Positions 8,688-16,099 of a stretch of 64,000 nucleotides of DNA are shown here, piece after piece. A program made the translations under genes and the position numbers. Below the pieces are notes generated by a model that was given only the letters and a program-made list of their open reading frames with translations, ran no database searches and was not told the origin of the DNA. The stretch is from the NCBI RefSeq assembly GCF_002158905.1, contig NZ_CP021431.1, positions 248,001-312,000 on the forward strand, given 5' to 3'. How positions within the stretch are numbered: position 1 is the stretch's first letter; the number at the start of each line of letters is the position of its first letter. This stretch comes from Yoonia vestfoldensis. Lineage in GTDB: Bacteria > Pseudomonadota > Alphaproteobacteria > Rhodobacterales > Rhodobacteraceae.

Positions 8688-9374
8688 TCATGAAACGAGC
8701 CGATAGCCGCCTTGTTCCGTCACCAGCAAACGCGCATTGGATGGATCGGGTTCGATCTTTTGGCGCAGCCGGTAGATATGGGTTTCCAGCGTATGGGTGG
8801 TGACACCGGCATTATAGCCCCAGACCTCGTGCAGCAGCACGTCGCGGGCGACGACGCCATCGGTCGCGCGATACAGGTATTTGAGGATATTGGTTTCCTT
8901 CTCGGTCAGGCGCACCTTCTTGTCATCTTCGGTGATCAGCATCTTCTGCGCGGGCTTGAACGTATAGGGCCCTAGCTGAAAGATCGCATCCTCGGATTGT
9001 TCATGCGTGCGCAGCTGGCTGCGGATACGGGCCAGCAGGACCGGAAACTTGAACGGTTTGCTGACGTAATCATTGGCCCCGGCATCCAGACCCAGAATCG
9101 TATCGGCATCGCTGTCCTGCGCGGTCAGCATGATGATCGGGCATTTCACGCCCTGTTTGCGCAGACGACGACACAATTCGCGCCCGTCGGTATCGGGCAG
9201 GCCGACATCCAGAATCATCAGATCGTACAGACTTTCCTTGGTCTTGACGATGGCGCTGGCCCCGTCGTCCGCCTCGAACACGTCGAAATCTTCGGTCATC
9301 AACAATTGTTCGCCCAGCGCCTCGCGCAGGTCGTCGTCGTCGTCCACCAGCAAAATCTTTTTGAGTTGCCCCAT
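8688..9374 (-). CDS. OmpR/PhoB-type response regulator, orphan
   Basis: The 228-residue protein has an N-terminal receiver domain (acidic pocket DDDDD at 11-15, phospho-acceptor Asp56 in LMILDVGLPD, Thr84, Lys106 in VSKPF) and a C-terminal winged-helix DNA-binding domain ending HIYRLRQKIEPDP...GGYRL. I start at the Met of MGQLKKILLVDD; the open frame continues 16 codons upstream without similarity. No histidine kinase gene lies nearby, so its partner is elsewhere. It is divergent from ribA and has its own terminator. Confidence 0.92.
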   Translation of the reverse strand: MGQLKKILLVDDDDDLREALGEQLLMTEDFDVFEADDGASAIVKTKESLYDLMILDVGLPDTDGRELCRRLRKQGVKCPIIMLTAQDSDADTILGLDAGANDYVSKPFKFPVLLARIRSQLRTHEQSEDAIFQLGPYTFKPAQKMLITEDDKKVRLTEKETNILKYLYRATDGVVARDVLLHEVWGYNAGVTTHTLETHIYRLRQKIEPDPSNARLLVTEQGGYRLVS

Positions 9375-9523
9375 GACAGCCTCCATCATTACATCATCGA
9401 TTTGTGAACAGATACGGATCAAACAAGATTTCCGGCCGATGGTTCACACGGACGTGTCATCAGGCGGGGTTTTGTTTCACTTTGCGTCGAAACGGGCTAT
9501 CAGGTGAAACAATTGACAGGTGC

Positions 9524-10606
9524 ATGATGACAGGTTTTTCCCCCGATATCACCGAACGGCTGGCCCGCGCGCGGGCTGACCTGCGCATGGGCGTGCCCGT
9601 GGTGCTGGATGGCGGGGCGGTCATGCTTGCCGCCGAGACGCTGGATGCCGACAGGCTGGCGCATCTGCGCAGCTTGGGCGGTGCGCCCGTGCTGGCCATC
9701 ACCGGCTGGCGGGCGCAGACGCTCAAGGCGCGCGCCTATGACGGCGATCTGGCGCGGATTGCGCTGCCTTGCGATGTCGGGCTGTCATGGGTCCGGTCTG
9801 TTGCTGACCCTGCCGATGATCTGCGCGCGCCGATGAAAGGCCCGCTGCGCAGCCTGCGCGAGGGCGATGCCGCGCTACACCGCGCCGCCATCGCCCTGAC
9901 CAAGGCCGCGCGGTTGCTGCCCGCCGCCTTGGTGCTGCCGGTCGATGATGCGGCCGGTTTCGCCAAGGCGCATGACCTGACCCTGATCCCAGGTGCCGCC
10001 GCGCTTGACCTGACCCTCAGCCCGCTGCGCCCCGTCATCAGCGCCCGCCTGCCGCTGGATGTCTCCGAGGCAGGCCGGTTGCACATCTTTCGTCCCGACG
10101 ACGGGGCCGAGGAACATTACGCGGTCGAGATCGGCCAGCCTGATAGGTCACAGCCGGTGTTGTCGCGGCTGCATTCTGCCTGTTTCACCGGCGATCTGCT
10201 GGGGTCGCTGAAATGCGACTGCGGCCCGCAATTGCGCGGCGCGCTGGCCCAGATGGGCGCCGAAGGATCGGGCGTGCTGCTGTATCTTAACCAAGAAGGG
10301 CGTGGGATCGGCCTTGCCAACAAGATGCGCGCCTATTCCTTGCAGGATCAGGGGTTCGATACGGTCGAGGCCAACCACCGGCTGGGTTTCGAAGATGATG
10401 AACGCGATTTCCGTATTGGCGCAGAGATTTTGAAGAAAATGGGTTTTAGCGCAGTGCGGCTGCTGACAAACAACCCCGCCAAGGTCGCGCGGATGCAAAG
10501 CTGCGGCATCACGGTGTTCGAGCGGGTCCCGCTGAAAGTGGGCGAGAACCGGCACAACACCGGCTATTTGGCGACCAAGGCCGCGAAATCAGGACATTTA
10601 TTGTAA
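9524..10606 (+). CDS. ribA: GTP cyclohydrolase II with N-terminal extension
   Basis: RibA opens the imidazole ring of GTP to give the first riboflavin precursor. The catalytic domain is the C-terminal part of this 360-residue protein: zinc cysteines C220, C231 and C233 (HSACFTGDLLGSLKCDCGPQ), NQEGRGIGLANK and LLTNNPAKV. The first 185 residues are a divergent domain in the position of a DHBP synthase domain; longer RibA proteins of this kind are common in Rhodobacteraceae. Two ATG codons (9524, 9527) follow AGGTG. No FMN riboswitch was seen upstream. Confidence 0.93.
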   Translation: MMTGFSPDITERLARARADLRMGVPVVLDGGAVMLAAETLDADRLAHLRSLGGAPVLAITGWRAQTLKARAYDGDLARIALPCDVGLSWVRSVADPADDLRAPMKGPLRSLREGDAALHRAAIALTKAARLLPAALVLPVDDAAGFAKAHDLTLIPGAAALDLTLSPLRPVISARLPLDVSEAGRLHIFRPDDGAEEHYAVEIGQPDRSQPVLSRLHSACFTGDLLGSLKCDCGPQLRGALAQMGAEGSGVLLYLNQEGRGIGLANKMRAYSLQDQGFDTVEANHRLGFEDDERDFRIGAEILKKMGFSAVRLLTNNPAKVARMQSCGITVFERVPLKVGENRHNTGYLATKAAKSGHLL

Positions 10607-10715
10607 TCGGGCGCGCTTTGCCGGACAAAGCCGCGCTGCGATGACGCGTGAACGCGGCTGTGGCGTGGGCTTGCGCTGGGCGGATGATTGCTGACATCGG
10701 CCTTGCGCATAAAAG

Positions 10716-10724
10716 TGTTATAAT
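10716..10724 (+). promoter_or_regulatory. Extended -10 promoter ahead of the ABC importer
   Basis: TGTTATAAT fits the extended -10 consensus TGnTATAAT exactly, in an AT-rich island (10710-10740) in otherwise GC-rich DNA; no good -35 is found. It lies 39 bp before the small ORF at 10763. The rest of the 350-bp stretch 10607-10956 shows no riboswitch; only the small ORF described separately. A related TGTTATAT box lies at 13818, beyond the last gene of the operon. Confidence 0.5.
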
Positions 10725-10762
10725 ATAGCATAAATCTGGATTGCTGAAGCCGGACCTCTCCA

Positions 10763-10960
10763 ATGCCAGATTTGTTTCCCGTTATGTTTTTCACCGGTTG
10801 TCGGCATGGGTTCAGGCCGCCCTTTTTTCACCGTCTAGGCGGCATGGTGGCGGCGCATAAAGACCGCGCTGCGACAGGGCGCTGCGCTGCGGTTCTTGCG
10901 CCTTTGCTACCGCTTGGCAGCGATCTTGGCCCGCCCGCAAGCGCCAAGGTGATCGCATGA
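10763..10960 (+). CDS. Possible 65-residue leader ORF coupled to the ABC ATPase gene
   Basis: An open frame of 65 codons starts 39 bp after the extended -10 box and ends in an ATGA overlap with the ATPase start. The next two gene junctions of the operon use the same ATGA overlap, which argues that this ORF, or the gene it came from, was translated. The product is rich in hydrophobic and basic residues and matches no family I recognise. The start has no clear Shine-Dalgarno. It could be a gene remnant or chance. Confidence 0.3.
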   Translation: MPDLFPVMFFTGCRHGFRPPFFHRLGGMVAAHKDRAATGRCAAVLAPLLPLGSDLGPPASAKVIA

Positions 10961-11748
10961 GCTGCCCGCCCGGGACACCGGCGACCTTGGCGCTTGAAAG
11001 GCTATGCTGGGGCGACGGTATTCTGCATCCGGTCACCCTGCGGCTTGGTGCGGGCCGGGTTCTGGCCGTGCTGGGGGCCAATGGCGCGGGGAAATCGACG
11101 CTGCTGCGCCTGATCTATCGCTATAACCACCCGCAAGCCGGGCGCGTGCTGGTCGATGGGGACGATATCCACCGCCTGCCGGCGCGCCGCGTGGCCCAAA
11201 GAATTGCCGCCGTCCTGCAAGAACAGCCGACCGATTTAGCCCTGACCGTGGCCGAGATTGTGGCGCTGGGGCGTGCGCCCCACCGGCGGGGGTTTGCCGG
11301 TCCTTCCGCGCGCGATCTGCATCTGGTGGACCATGCGCTGGAACGGCTGTTGTTGCAGGATTTCGCGCATCGCGCCTTTGGGACATTATCCGGCGGTGAA
11401 CGCCAGCGCGTCATGGTCGCCCGCGCGCTTGCGCAGGAACCGGGGCTGATCGTGCTGGACGAGCCGACCAATCATCTTGATATCCGCCACCAGCTCGAGG
11501 TGCTGCGGCTGGTGCGCGATCTTGGCGTGACCGTGGTGGCGTCCTTGCATGATCTCAATCTGGTGCATGGCTTTGCCGATGATGTGCTGGTGCTGGCAGA
11601 GGGCCATCCGCTGGCATTCGGTCCGGTGGATGCCGTGCTGACGCCTGATCTGATCGCCCGCGCCTTTGGTGTCGTTGCCACACGGCGCGGCACTGCGCGG
11701 TTTGATTTTTCCCTTCCCGACAGTGTTCAAAAGGAACATATCGCATGA
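10957..11748 (+). CDS. ABC transporter ATP-binding protein, FecE/BtuD type
   Basis: This 263-residue ATPase powers import of a metal chelate or corrinoid. It has Walker A GANGAGKST (40-48), the signature LSGGERQRV and Walker B LIVLDEPTNHLD; the sequence around HRLPARRVAQRIAAVLQE is typical of the FecE/BtuD/HmuV group. AAGGTG precedes the ATG. It overlaps the downstream binding-protein gene by 4 bp (ATGA). The gene order ATPase, binding protein, permease is unusual but complete. Substrate cannot be told from sequence alone. Confidence 0.9.
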   Translation: MSCPPGTPATLALERLCWGDGILHPVTLRLGAGRVLAVLGANGAGKSTLLRLIYRYNHPQAGRVLVDGDDIHRLPARRVAQRIAAVLQEQPTDLALTVAEIVALGRAPHRRGFAGPSARDLHLVDHALERLLLQDFAHRAFGTLSGGERQRVMVARALAQEPGLIVLDEPTNHLDIRHQLEVLRLVRDLGVTVVASLHDLNLVHGFADDVLVLAEGHPLAFGPVDAVLTPDLIARAFGVVATRRGTARFDFSLPDSVQKEHIA

Positions 11749-12680
11749 AATATCTGCCCTTCGTTGCCGTGCTTCTTGGCCTTGCCGGACCCGCGCTTGC
11801 CCATCCGGTCACCGTGCAAAGCTGTGACCGCGAGGTCACCTTTGACGCGATCCCGCAAAGAGCCGCCTCTAACGATGTGAACCTGACAGAGATGATGCTG
11901 GTGTTGGGGCTGACAGATCGGATGGTCGGCTATACGGGCATTTCCGGCTGGAACAAGCTGGACGCGGATATGCGCGCCGGAATAGCGGCCTTGCCGGAAC
12001 TGTCCGAAAAATACCCCTCCAAAGAGGTGCTGATCGGCGCCGATCTCGATTTCTGGTTTGCAGGCTGGAATTACGGCATGCGCATCGGTGGCGAGGTGAC
12101 GCCCGAGACGCTCGCCCCGTTCGGCATTCCGGTCTATGAGCTGACGGAAAGCTGCATCCACATCATGGCGCGTGACGGGATCGCGGTTGATGACATGTTC
12201 ACCGATATCCGCAATCTTGGCACGATCTTCGGCGTGGCTGACCGGGCCGAGGCCCTGATCACCGGCTGGCAGAGCGAACTGGACGCGATCGCCGCCACGC
12301 TACCGCAGCAGGACCCGCTGCGCGTCTTTGTCTATGACAGCGGCGAGGATACGCCCTTTACTGCGGGGCGCTATGCGATGCCCAGCGCGATGATCGCGGC
12401 AGCGGGTGGGCGCAACATCATGGAGGATGTCGACAGCAGCTGGACCCGCGTTGCATGGGAACCCGTGGTAGAACGTGATCCGCAGGTCATCGTGATCGTC
12501 AACTACGGCGATGTGACGGCAGAGCAGAAGATGGATTTCCTGCGCAATACGCCCGCCTTTGCCGGTATCGATGCTGTGGTGAACAATCGCTTCGTCGTGC
12601 TGGATTATGTCGAGGCGACGCCGGGGCCGCGCAATATCCGGGCCATCCGCACACTTGCCCAAGCCTTTCACGGTCAATGA
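11745..12680 (+). CDS. Periplasmic binding protein, siderophore/cobalamin (BtuF/FecB) family
   Basis: A 311-residue cluster-A-II binding protein with a signal peptide of about 19 residues ending ALA|HP. The start of the mature chain (VTVQSCDREVTFDAIPQRAASNDVNLTEMMLVLGL) follows the family pattern of a recognition segment followed by two lobes joined by a long helix. It has no lipobox, so it is probably free in the periplasm. It works with the flanking ATPase and permease. No TonB-dependent receptor gene lies in the window, so the ligand is open: ferric chelates, heme or corrinoids are all possible. Confidence 0.85.
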   Translation: MKYLPFVAVLLGLAGPALAHPVTVQSCDREVTFDAIPQRAASNDVNLTEMMLVLGLTDRMVGYTGISGWNKLDADMRAGIAALPELSEKYPSKEVLIGADLDFWFAGWNYGMRIGGEVTPETLAPFGIPVYELTESCIHIMARDGIAVDDMFTDIRNLGTIFGVADRAEALITGWQSELDAIAATLPQQDPLRVFVYDSGEDTPFTAGRYAMPSAMIAAAGGRNIMEDVDSSWTRVAWEPVVERDPQVIVIVNYGDVTAEQKMDFLRNTPAFAGIDAVVNNRFVVLDYVEATPGPRNIRAIRTLAQAFHGQ

Positions 12681-13777
12681 CGATGCGCGGCACCCCGGGG
12701 CCTGACACTGCGGTGCCGCTGCTGGCGGCGCCGCCTGCGCGCTTATCTGTGCTGGCGCGTCCGGTCAGGGCGGGCGTCTGGTGCTTTGGGCTGGCTATGT
12801 TGGTGGTGTCGCTGTCGGCGGCGGTCAGCATCGGGGCTGTGCCGGTGCCACTTGCGACCGTCTGGGGCGTGATCCTTGACCGGCTGGTGCCGGGGATCGT
12901 CACGCCGGACTGGACGGCAGGGCGCGCGGCGATCGTTTGGGATATACGATTGCCGCGCGCTTTGCTGGCGGCGCTTGTCGGCGCCGGATTGGCGCTGGTG
13001 GGGGCCGTGTTGCAGGCGGTGACGCGCAATCCGCTGGCCGATCCGCATCTGCTCGGGATTTCCTCGGGGGCTGCCTTTGGCGCTATTCTGGCCTTGCTGC
13101 ATACAGGGATGTTCCTTGGCGGTGCGACCGTGCCTTTGCTGGCCTTTCTGGGGGCGCTGGCTGCGACGCTTTTGGTGCTGGCAGTGGCCAGTTTCGCGCA
13201 GGCGACCAGTGCCGACAGGCTGGTGCTGACGGGGGTGGCGGTGTCGTTCATTGTCATGGCGCTGGCGAATGTGCTGATCTTTCTGGGCGATCCACGCGCC
13301 GCGCATACGGTGGTTTTCTGGATGCTGGGCGGGCTTGGCCTTGCGCAATGGGCGCATCTGGTGTGGCCGTTTCTTGTGCTGACAGGGGCAGCCCTTTGGT
13401 TCCGGATGGTGGCCGGGTCGCTGAACGCCATGAACATCGGCGACGAGACAGCCACGACCCTGGGCATCGCCGTGGCGCGTTTCCGATTGGCCGCCTTTGT
13501 CGTCGCGGCGCTGGTGACGGGGGTCATGGTCGCTTTTTCCGGGGTGATCGGTTTTGTCGGGCTGATGATCCCGCATATCATGCGGCTGGTTGTCGGCGGC
13601 GATAATGCCCGCCTGCTGCCTGCGTCGATGCTGGCGGGGGCGATCTTTCTGATCTGGGCCGATATCGCCGCGCGCACTATCATGCGCCCCGAGGATATGC
13701 CCATCGGTATCGTCACAGGCCTTGTGGGCGGGCTGTTTTTCGTCTGGCTGTTGCGGCGAAAAGGGGCGCAGCGTTAG
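12677..13777 (+). CDS. ABC transporter permease, FecCD/BtuC family
   Basis: A 366-residue inner-membrane protein with about nine or ten hydrophobic helices. Family marks include VTRNPLADPHLLGISSGAAFGA and GFVGLMIPHIMRLVVGGDN, which line the translocation path and contact the ATPase. It overlaps the binding-protein gene by ATGA, so the three genes are translationally coupled. A homodimer of this protein with two ATPases would make the importer. Confidence 0.92.
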   Translation: MTMRGTPGPDTAVPLLAAPPARLSVLARPVRAGVWCFGLAMLVVSLSAAVSIGAVPVPLATVWGVILDRLVPGIVTPDWTAGRAAIVWDIRLPRALLAALVGAGLALVGAVLQAVTRNPLADPHLLGISSGAAFGAILALLHTGMFLGGATVPLLAFLGALAATLLVLAVASFAQATSADRLVLTGVAVSFIVMALANVLIFLGDPRAAHTVVFWMLGGLGLAQWAHLVWPFLVLTGAALWFRMVAGSLNAMNIGDETATTLGIAVARFRLAAFVVAALVTGVMVAFSGVIGFVGLMIPHIMRLVVGGDNARLLPASMLAGAIFLIWADIAARTIMRPEDMPIGIVTGLVGGLFFVWLLRRKGAQR

Positions 13778-14030
13778 CGCGCAGGGCGAAACGCGCTTCA
13801 CATCATGCTGAGATTTATGTTATATGACAACATTAATGCGGCGGTGGATCACATGTCCCGCCCGCCCTGACACCAAAGACCGGAGTATCCCGCAATGGCT
13901 GCGTCAAATCTTGTTCCTGTTACCGTGCTGGCCGTCTGTTGCTGGCAGAGGATGAAGGGCGCGTGATGTGGGCCGATCTGTCTGCGATCTGAACAGCGCT
14001 TGCGCCATTGATCACGAATAGCGAAAGGCG
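13778..14030. other. 253-bp gap with an AT-rich box and a possible gene remnant
   Basis: This stretch lies between the importer permease and the stop of the convergent regulator gene. It holds TTATGTTATATGACAACATTAAT (read in two parts: an ATGTT arm at 13817 and an AACAT arm at 13829), similar to the box at 10716. A 23-codon ORF follows at 13894. A second frame through the same DNA reads RLLLAEDEGRVMWADL before a stop at 13992, which looks protein-like, so the segment may be what is left of a deleted gene. Confidence 0.3.
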
Positions 14031-15887
14031 CTACTGCCAGTCATCACCGCTGATCTGCATTTTCTTAATTCTTGAATAGAGCGTCGTTGGCTGGATCCCC
14101 AGCAATTGCGCCGCGCCATCCTCGCCTGCGACCTTGCCGCTGGTGCGCCGCAGCGCCGAGATCAGGTTATTGCGCTGCGCGGCGGCCATTTGTGCTTCGG
14201 ACAAGACGGTCAGATCCGGGCCAAGCGCCTGGGGTGGGGCGACAGCCAAGTCGATCTGCAACTTGCCCCCAGTGGATAGAATGCTGCCGCGGTCCATCAC
14301 GTTTTGCAATTCACGCACATTGCCGGGCCAATCATAGGCGACCAGCTTTTCCATTGACAGCTTGGAGACGACGGGCGGTTTGATGTTCAGCCGCTTGCAG
14401 GACAGTTTCAGGAAATGTGTGGCCAGCGCGGGGATATCCTCGCGCCGGTCGCGCAGCGGCAGGCAGGTGATCGGAAAGACGTTGAGAAACATCCATAGTT
14501 CCTCGCGAAACCTGCCGCGCCGGGCGAGCGTTTCCAGATTGCGGCGGCTGGCGGCGATGACGCGCAGGTCGATCGCGCGGGCGCGGGAATCGCCAAGCCG
14601 GGTGACGCTCTTTTCCTGCAAAGCATGCAAAAGCCGCCCCTGCAGGTTCAGCGGCAATTCATCCACATCATCCAGAAACAATGTGCCGTTATGGGCCAGT
14701 TCCAGCACCCCCGGTTTATCGCGCAGCGCCCCCGGAAAGGCGCCGCGGATCTGGCCGAACAATTCGGCCTCGATGGCGTCAGTGGTCATTGCGCTGCATT
14801 TGAAATGGATCAACGAGCGCCTGCGCCGCGGGCTGCCCTTGTGAATGGCAGAGGCCACAAGCGCTTTGCCGGTGCCCGCCTCGCCAGAGATAAGAACCGA
14901 TGCTTCGGTCCCCGCGACAAGGTCGATCTTGCTAAGCAATTGCAGGATCGCGGGTGAACTGCCGATGATTTCGTGATGCGCGCGTTCGGTGGCGATCGTT
15001 TCCTGCAGATAGGCGTTTTCCTGTTCCAGCTGGTCGCGCAGGGCCTGCACCTGTTCCATCGCATTGCGCAGCTTGCTTTCGTTTTCCTTGCGTTCGGTGA
15101 TGTCGCGAAAGATCACCACCGCCCCCGCAAGCACGTTCTGGTCATAGATCGGGGTCGAGACATATTCGACGCGGATCGGCTTGCCATCCTTGCGCCAAAA
15201 GACTTCATCCTCGATCCGGTTGACCTGTTCAAAGCGGAATGATTGGTAGATCGGGCAATCATGGGCGGGATAGATTTCGCCGCTCAGATGATGATGGTGG
15301 ATCATCGAATGGATGTCGCGGCCCAGCAGGTCTTGCGCGCTCCAGCCCAGCATTTCGCGGGCGGCGCGGTTGACGAAGGTGGTCTTGCCATCGGCATTGA
15401 CGCCATAGATGCCTTCGCCCGCGGCATTCAGGATCAGCTGGTTCTGGCGTTCCAATTCGCTGAAAAACGCCTGCGCACGCTGCCATTCCAGCAGGCCAAG
15501 GCGCTGCACCTCGCTGGCCTCGGCGATCTGGTCGTGGCGGGACATCTCATTCAGGTCGATCAGGGTCAGCATGACCATATGCGCGCCCTGACCGATCAGC
15601 GTGCCGCGCAATTCGCACGACAAGGGCAATTGGTCACTGTCCTGCAAGGGAATGTCGCGCCGCCATGCGCGATGACGATGCGCCACCTCGTCCAGAAACA
15701 CGACAAAGCCTGCGAAATTCCCCGCGATATGGGGCGCAAAGCGAAAACCATGGTCTTGTGGTTGGGTGAACAGGCGCATGGCCAGCCGGTTCGCCGCGAC
15801 CACAACATCGCGTTCGGTATCCAGCACCAAGGCGGCATGCGGCACCGCCTCGAGCAGCGAATCAAGTCCAAGCGTGGGTATATCCAT
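14031..15887 (-). CDS. PAS-AAA+-Fis transcriptional regulator with degenerate sigma54 motifs
   Basis: This 618-residue protein has the layout of a bacterial enhancer-binding protein: a divergent N-terminal sensor (1-115), a PAS domain (about 148-265), a coiled coil (265-300), an AAA+ domain (305-545) and a Fis-type HTH (587-612). Key residues are altered: GAFPGA (382-387) replaces the sigma54-binding GAFTGA, Walker A reads GEAGTGKA, Walker B is LFLDD rather than LFLDE, and the usual arginine of the YYRLNV segment is Phe467. It may therefore act without sigma54, like Rhodobacter capsulatus NtrC. It is divergent from the cyanate operon and is its likely regulator. Confidence 0.88.
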   Translation of the reverse strand: MDIPTLGLDSLLEAVPHAALVLDTERDVVVAANRLAMRLFTQPQDHGFRFAPHIAGNFAGFVVFLDEVAHRHRAWRRDIPLQDSDQLPLSCELRGTLIGQGAHMVMLTLIDLNEMSRHDQIAEASEVQRLGLLEWQRAQAFFSELERQNQLILNAAGEGIYGVNADGKTTFVNRAAREMLGWSAQDLLGRDIHSMIHHHHLSGEIYPAHDCPIYQSFRFEQVNRIEDEVFWRKDGKPIRVEYVSTPIYDQNVLAGAVVIFRDITERKENESKLRNAMEQVQALRDQLEQENAYLQETIATERAHHEIIGSSPAILQLLSKIDLVAGTEASVLISGEAGTGKALVASAIHKGSPRRRRSLIHFKCSAMTTDAIEAELFGQIRGAFPGALRDKPGVLELAHNGTLFLDDVDELPLNLQGRLLHALQEKSVTRLGDSRARAIDLRVIAASRRNLETLARRGRFREELWMFLNVFPITCLPLRDRREDIPALATHFLKLSCKRLNIKPPVVSKLSMEKLVAYDWPGNVRELQNVMDRGSILSTGGKLQIDLAVAPPQALGPDLTVLSEAQMAAAQRNNLISALRRTSGKVAGEDGAAQLLGIQPTTLYSRIKKMQISGDDWQ

Positions 15888-15924
15888 GACCCGGACGATG
15901 CCCGCGCTGATATGCGCAGCGCAA

Positions 15925-15955
15925 TACGATATTTCGTAAATTATGAAATATCGTA
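15925..15955. promoter_or_regulatory. Perfect 11-bp inverted repeat, candidate operator of the cyanate divergon
   Basis: TACGATATTTC (15925-15935) and GAAATATCGTA (15945-15955) are exact reverse complements separated by 9 bp. The dyad lies 38 bp upstream of the regulator start and 145 bp upstream of the binding-protein start. It is by far the most regular palindrome in this divergent region, and a natural binding site for a dimeric Fis-type HTH regulator. Confidence 0.75.
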
Positions 15956-16003
15956 AGTGGATATCTTGGGATGTGACATTAAATCACTGTTAATAAACAT
16001 TTT

Positions 16004-16042
16004 TATAATATGAAAAAACGCAGCGACATATATTTCGCTGCG
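16004..16042. promoter_or_regulatory. -10-like box and 8-bp hairpin in the cyanate operon leader
   Basis: TATAAT stands at 16004-16009 without a good -35 at the usual distance, as expected for an activated promoter. It is followed by CGCAGCGA (16019-16026) and TCGCTGCG (16035-16042), a perfect 8-bp stem with an 8-nt loop. On the minus strand this stem is followed by six U, so it has the form of an intrinsic terminator reading toward the regulator gene; on the plus strand it would be a leader hairpin. Confidence 0.5.
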
Positions 16043-16099
16043 CTGCGGCACGCGTATCCTTGGCCTCAAGTGACCGAATTCACAAAAAAGAGGGACAGC

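Noticed and set aside
9375..9523. FMN riboswitch ahead of ribA
   Set aside because: The gap is only 149 bp, shared with the divergent regulator gene, and the conserved RFN segments are not present.
10607..10956. Cobalamin riboswitch upstream of the BtuC-like importer
   Set aside because: I looked for the B12 box and the conserved core segments and found none; the region shows only an extended -10 box and a small ORF.
13894..13965. A 23-codon ORF starting MAASNLVPV
   Set aside because: Too short to support as a gene, and overlapped by another protein-like frame; noted only as a possible remnant.
16045..16066. Sigma54 promoter at cynA (GGCAC followed by TTGG)
   Set aside because: The distance between the GG and GC elements is four bases too long for a -24/-12 promoter, and the last element does not match.
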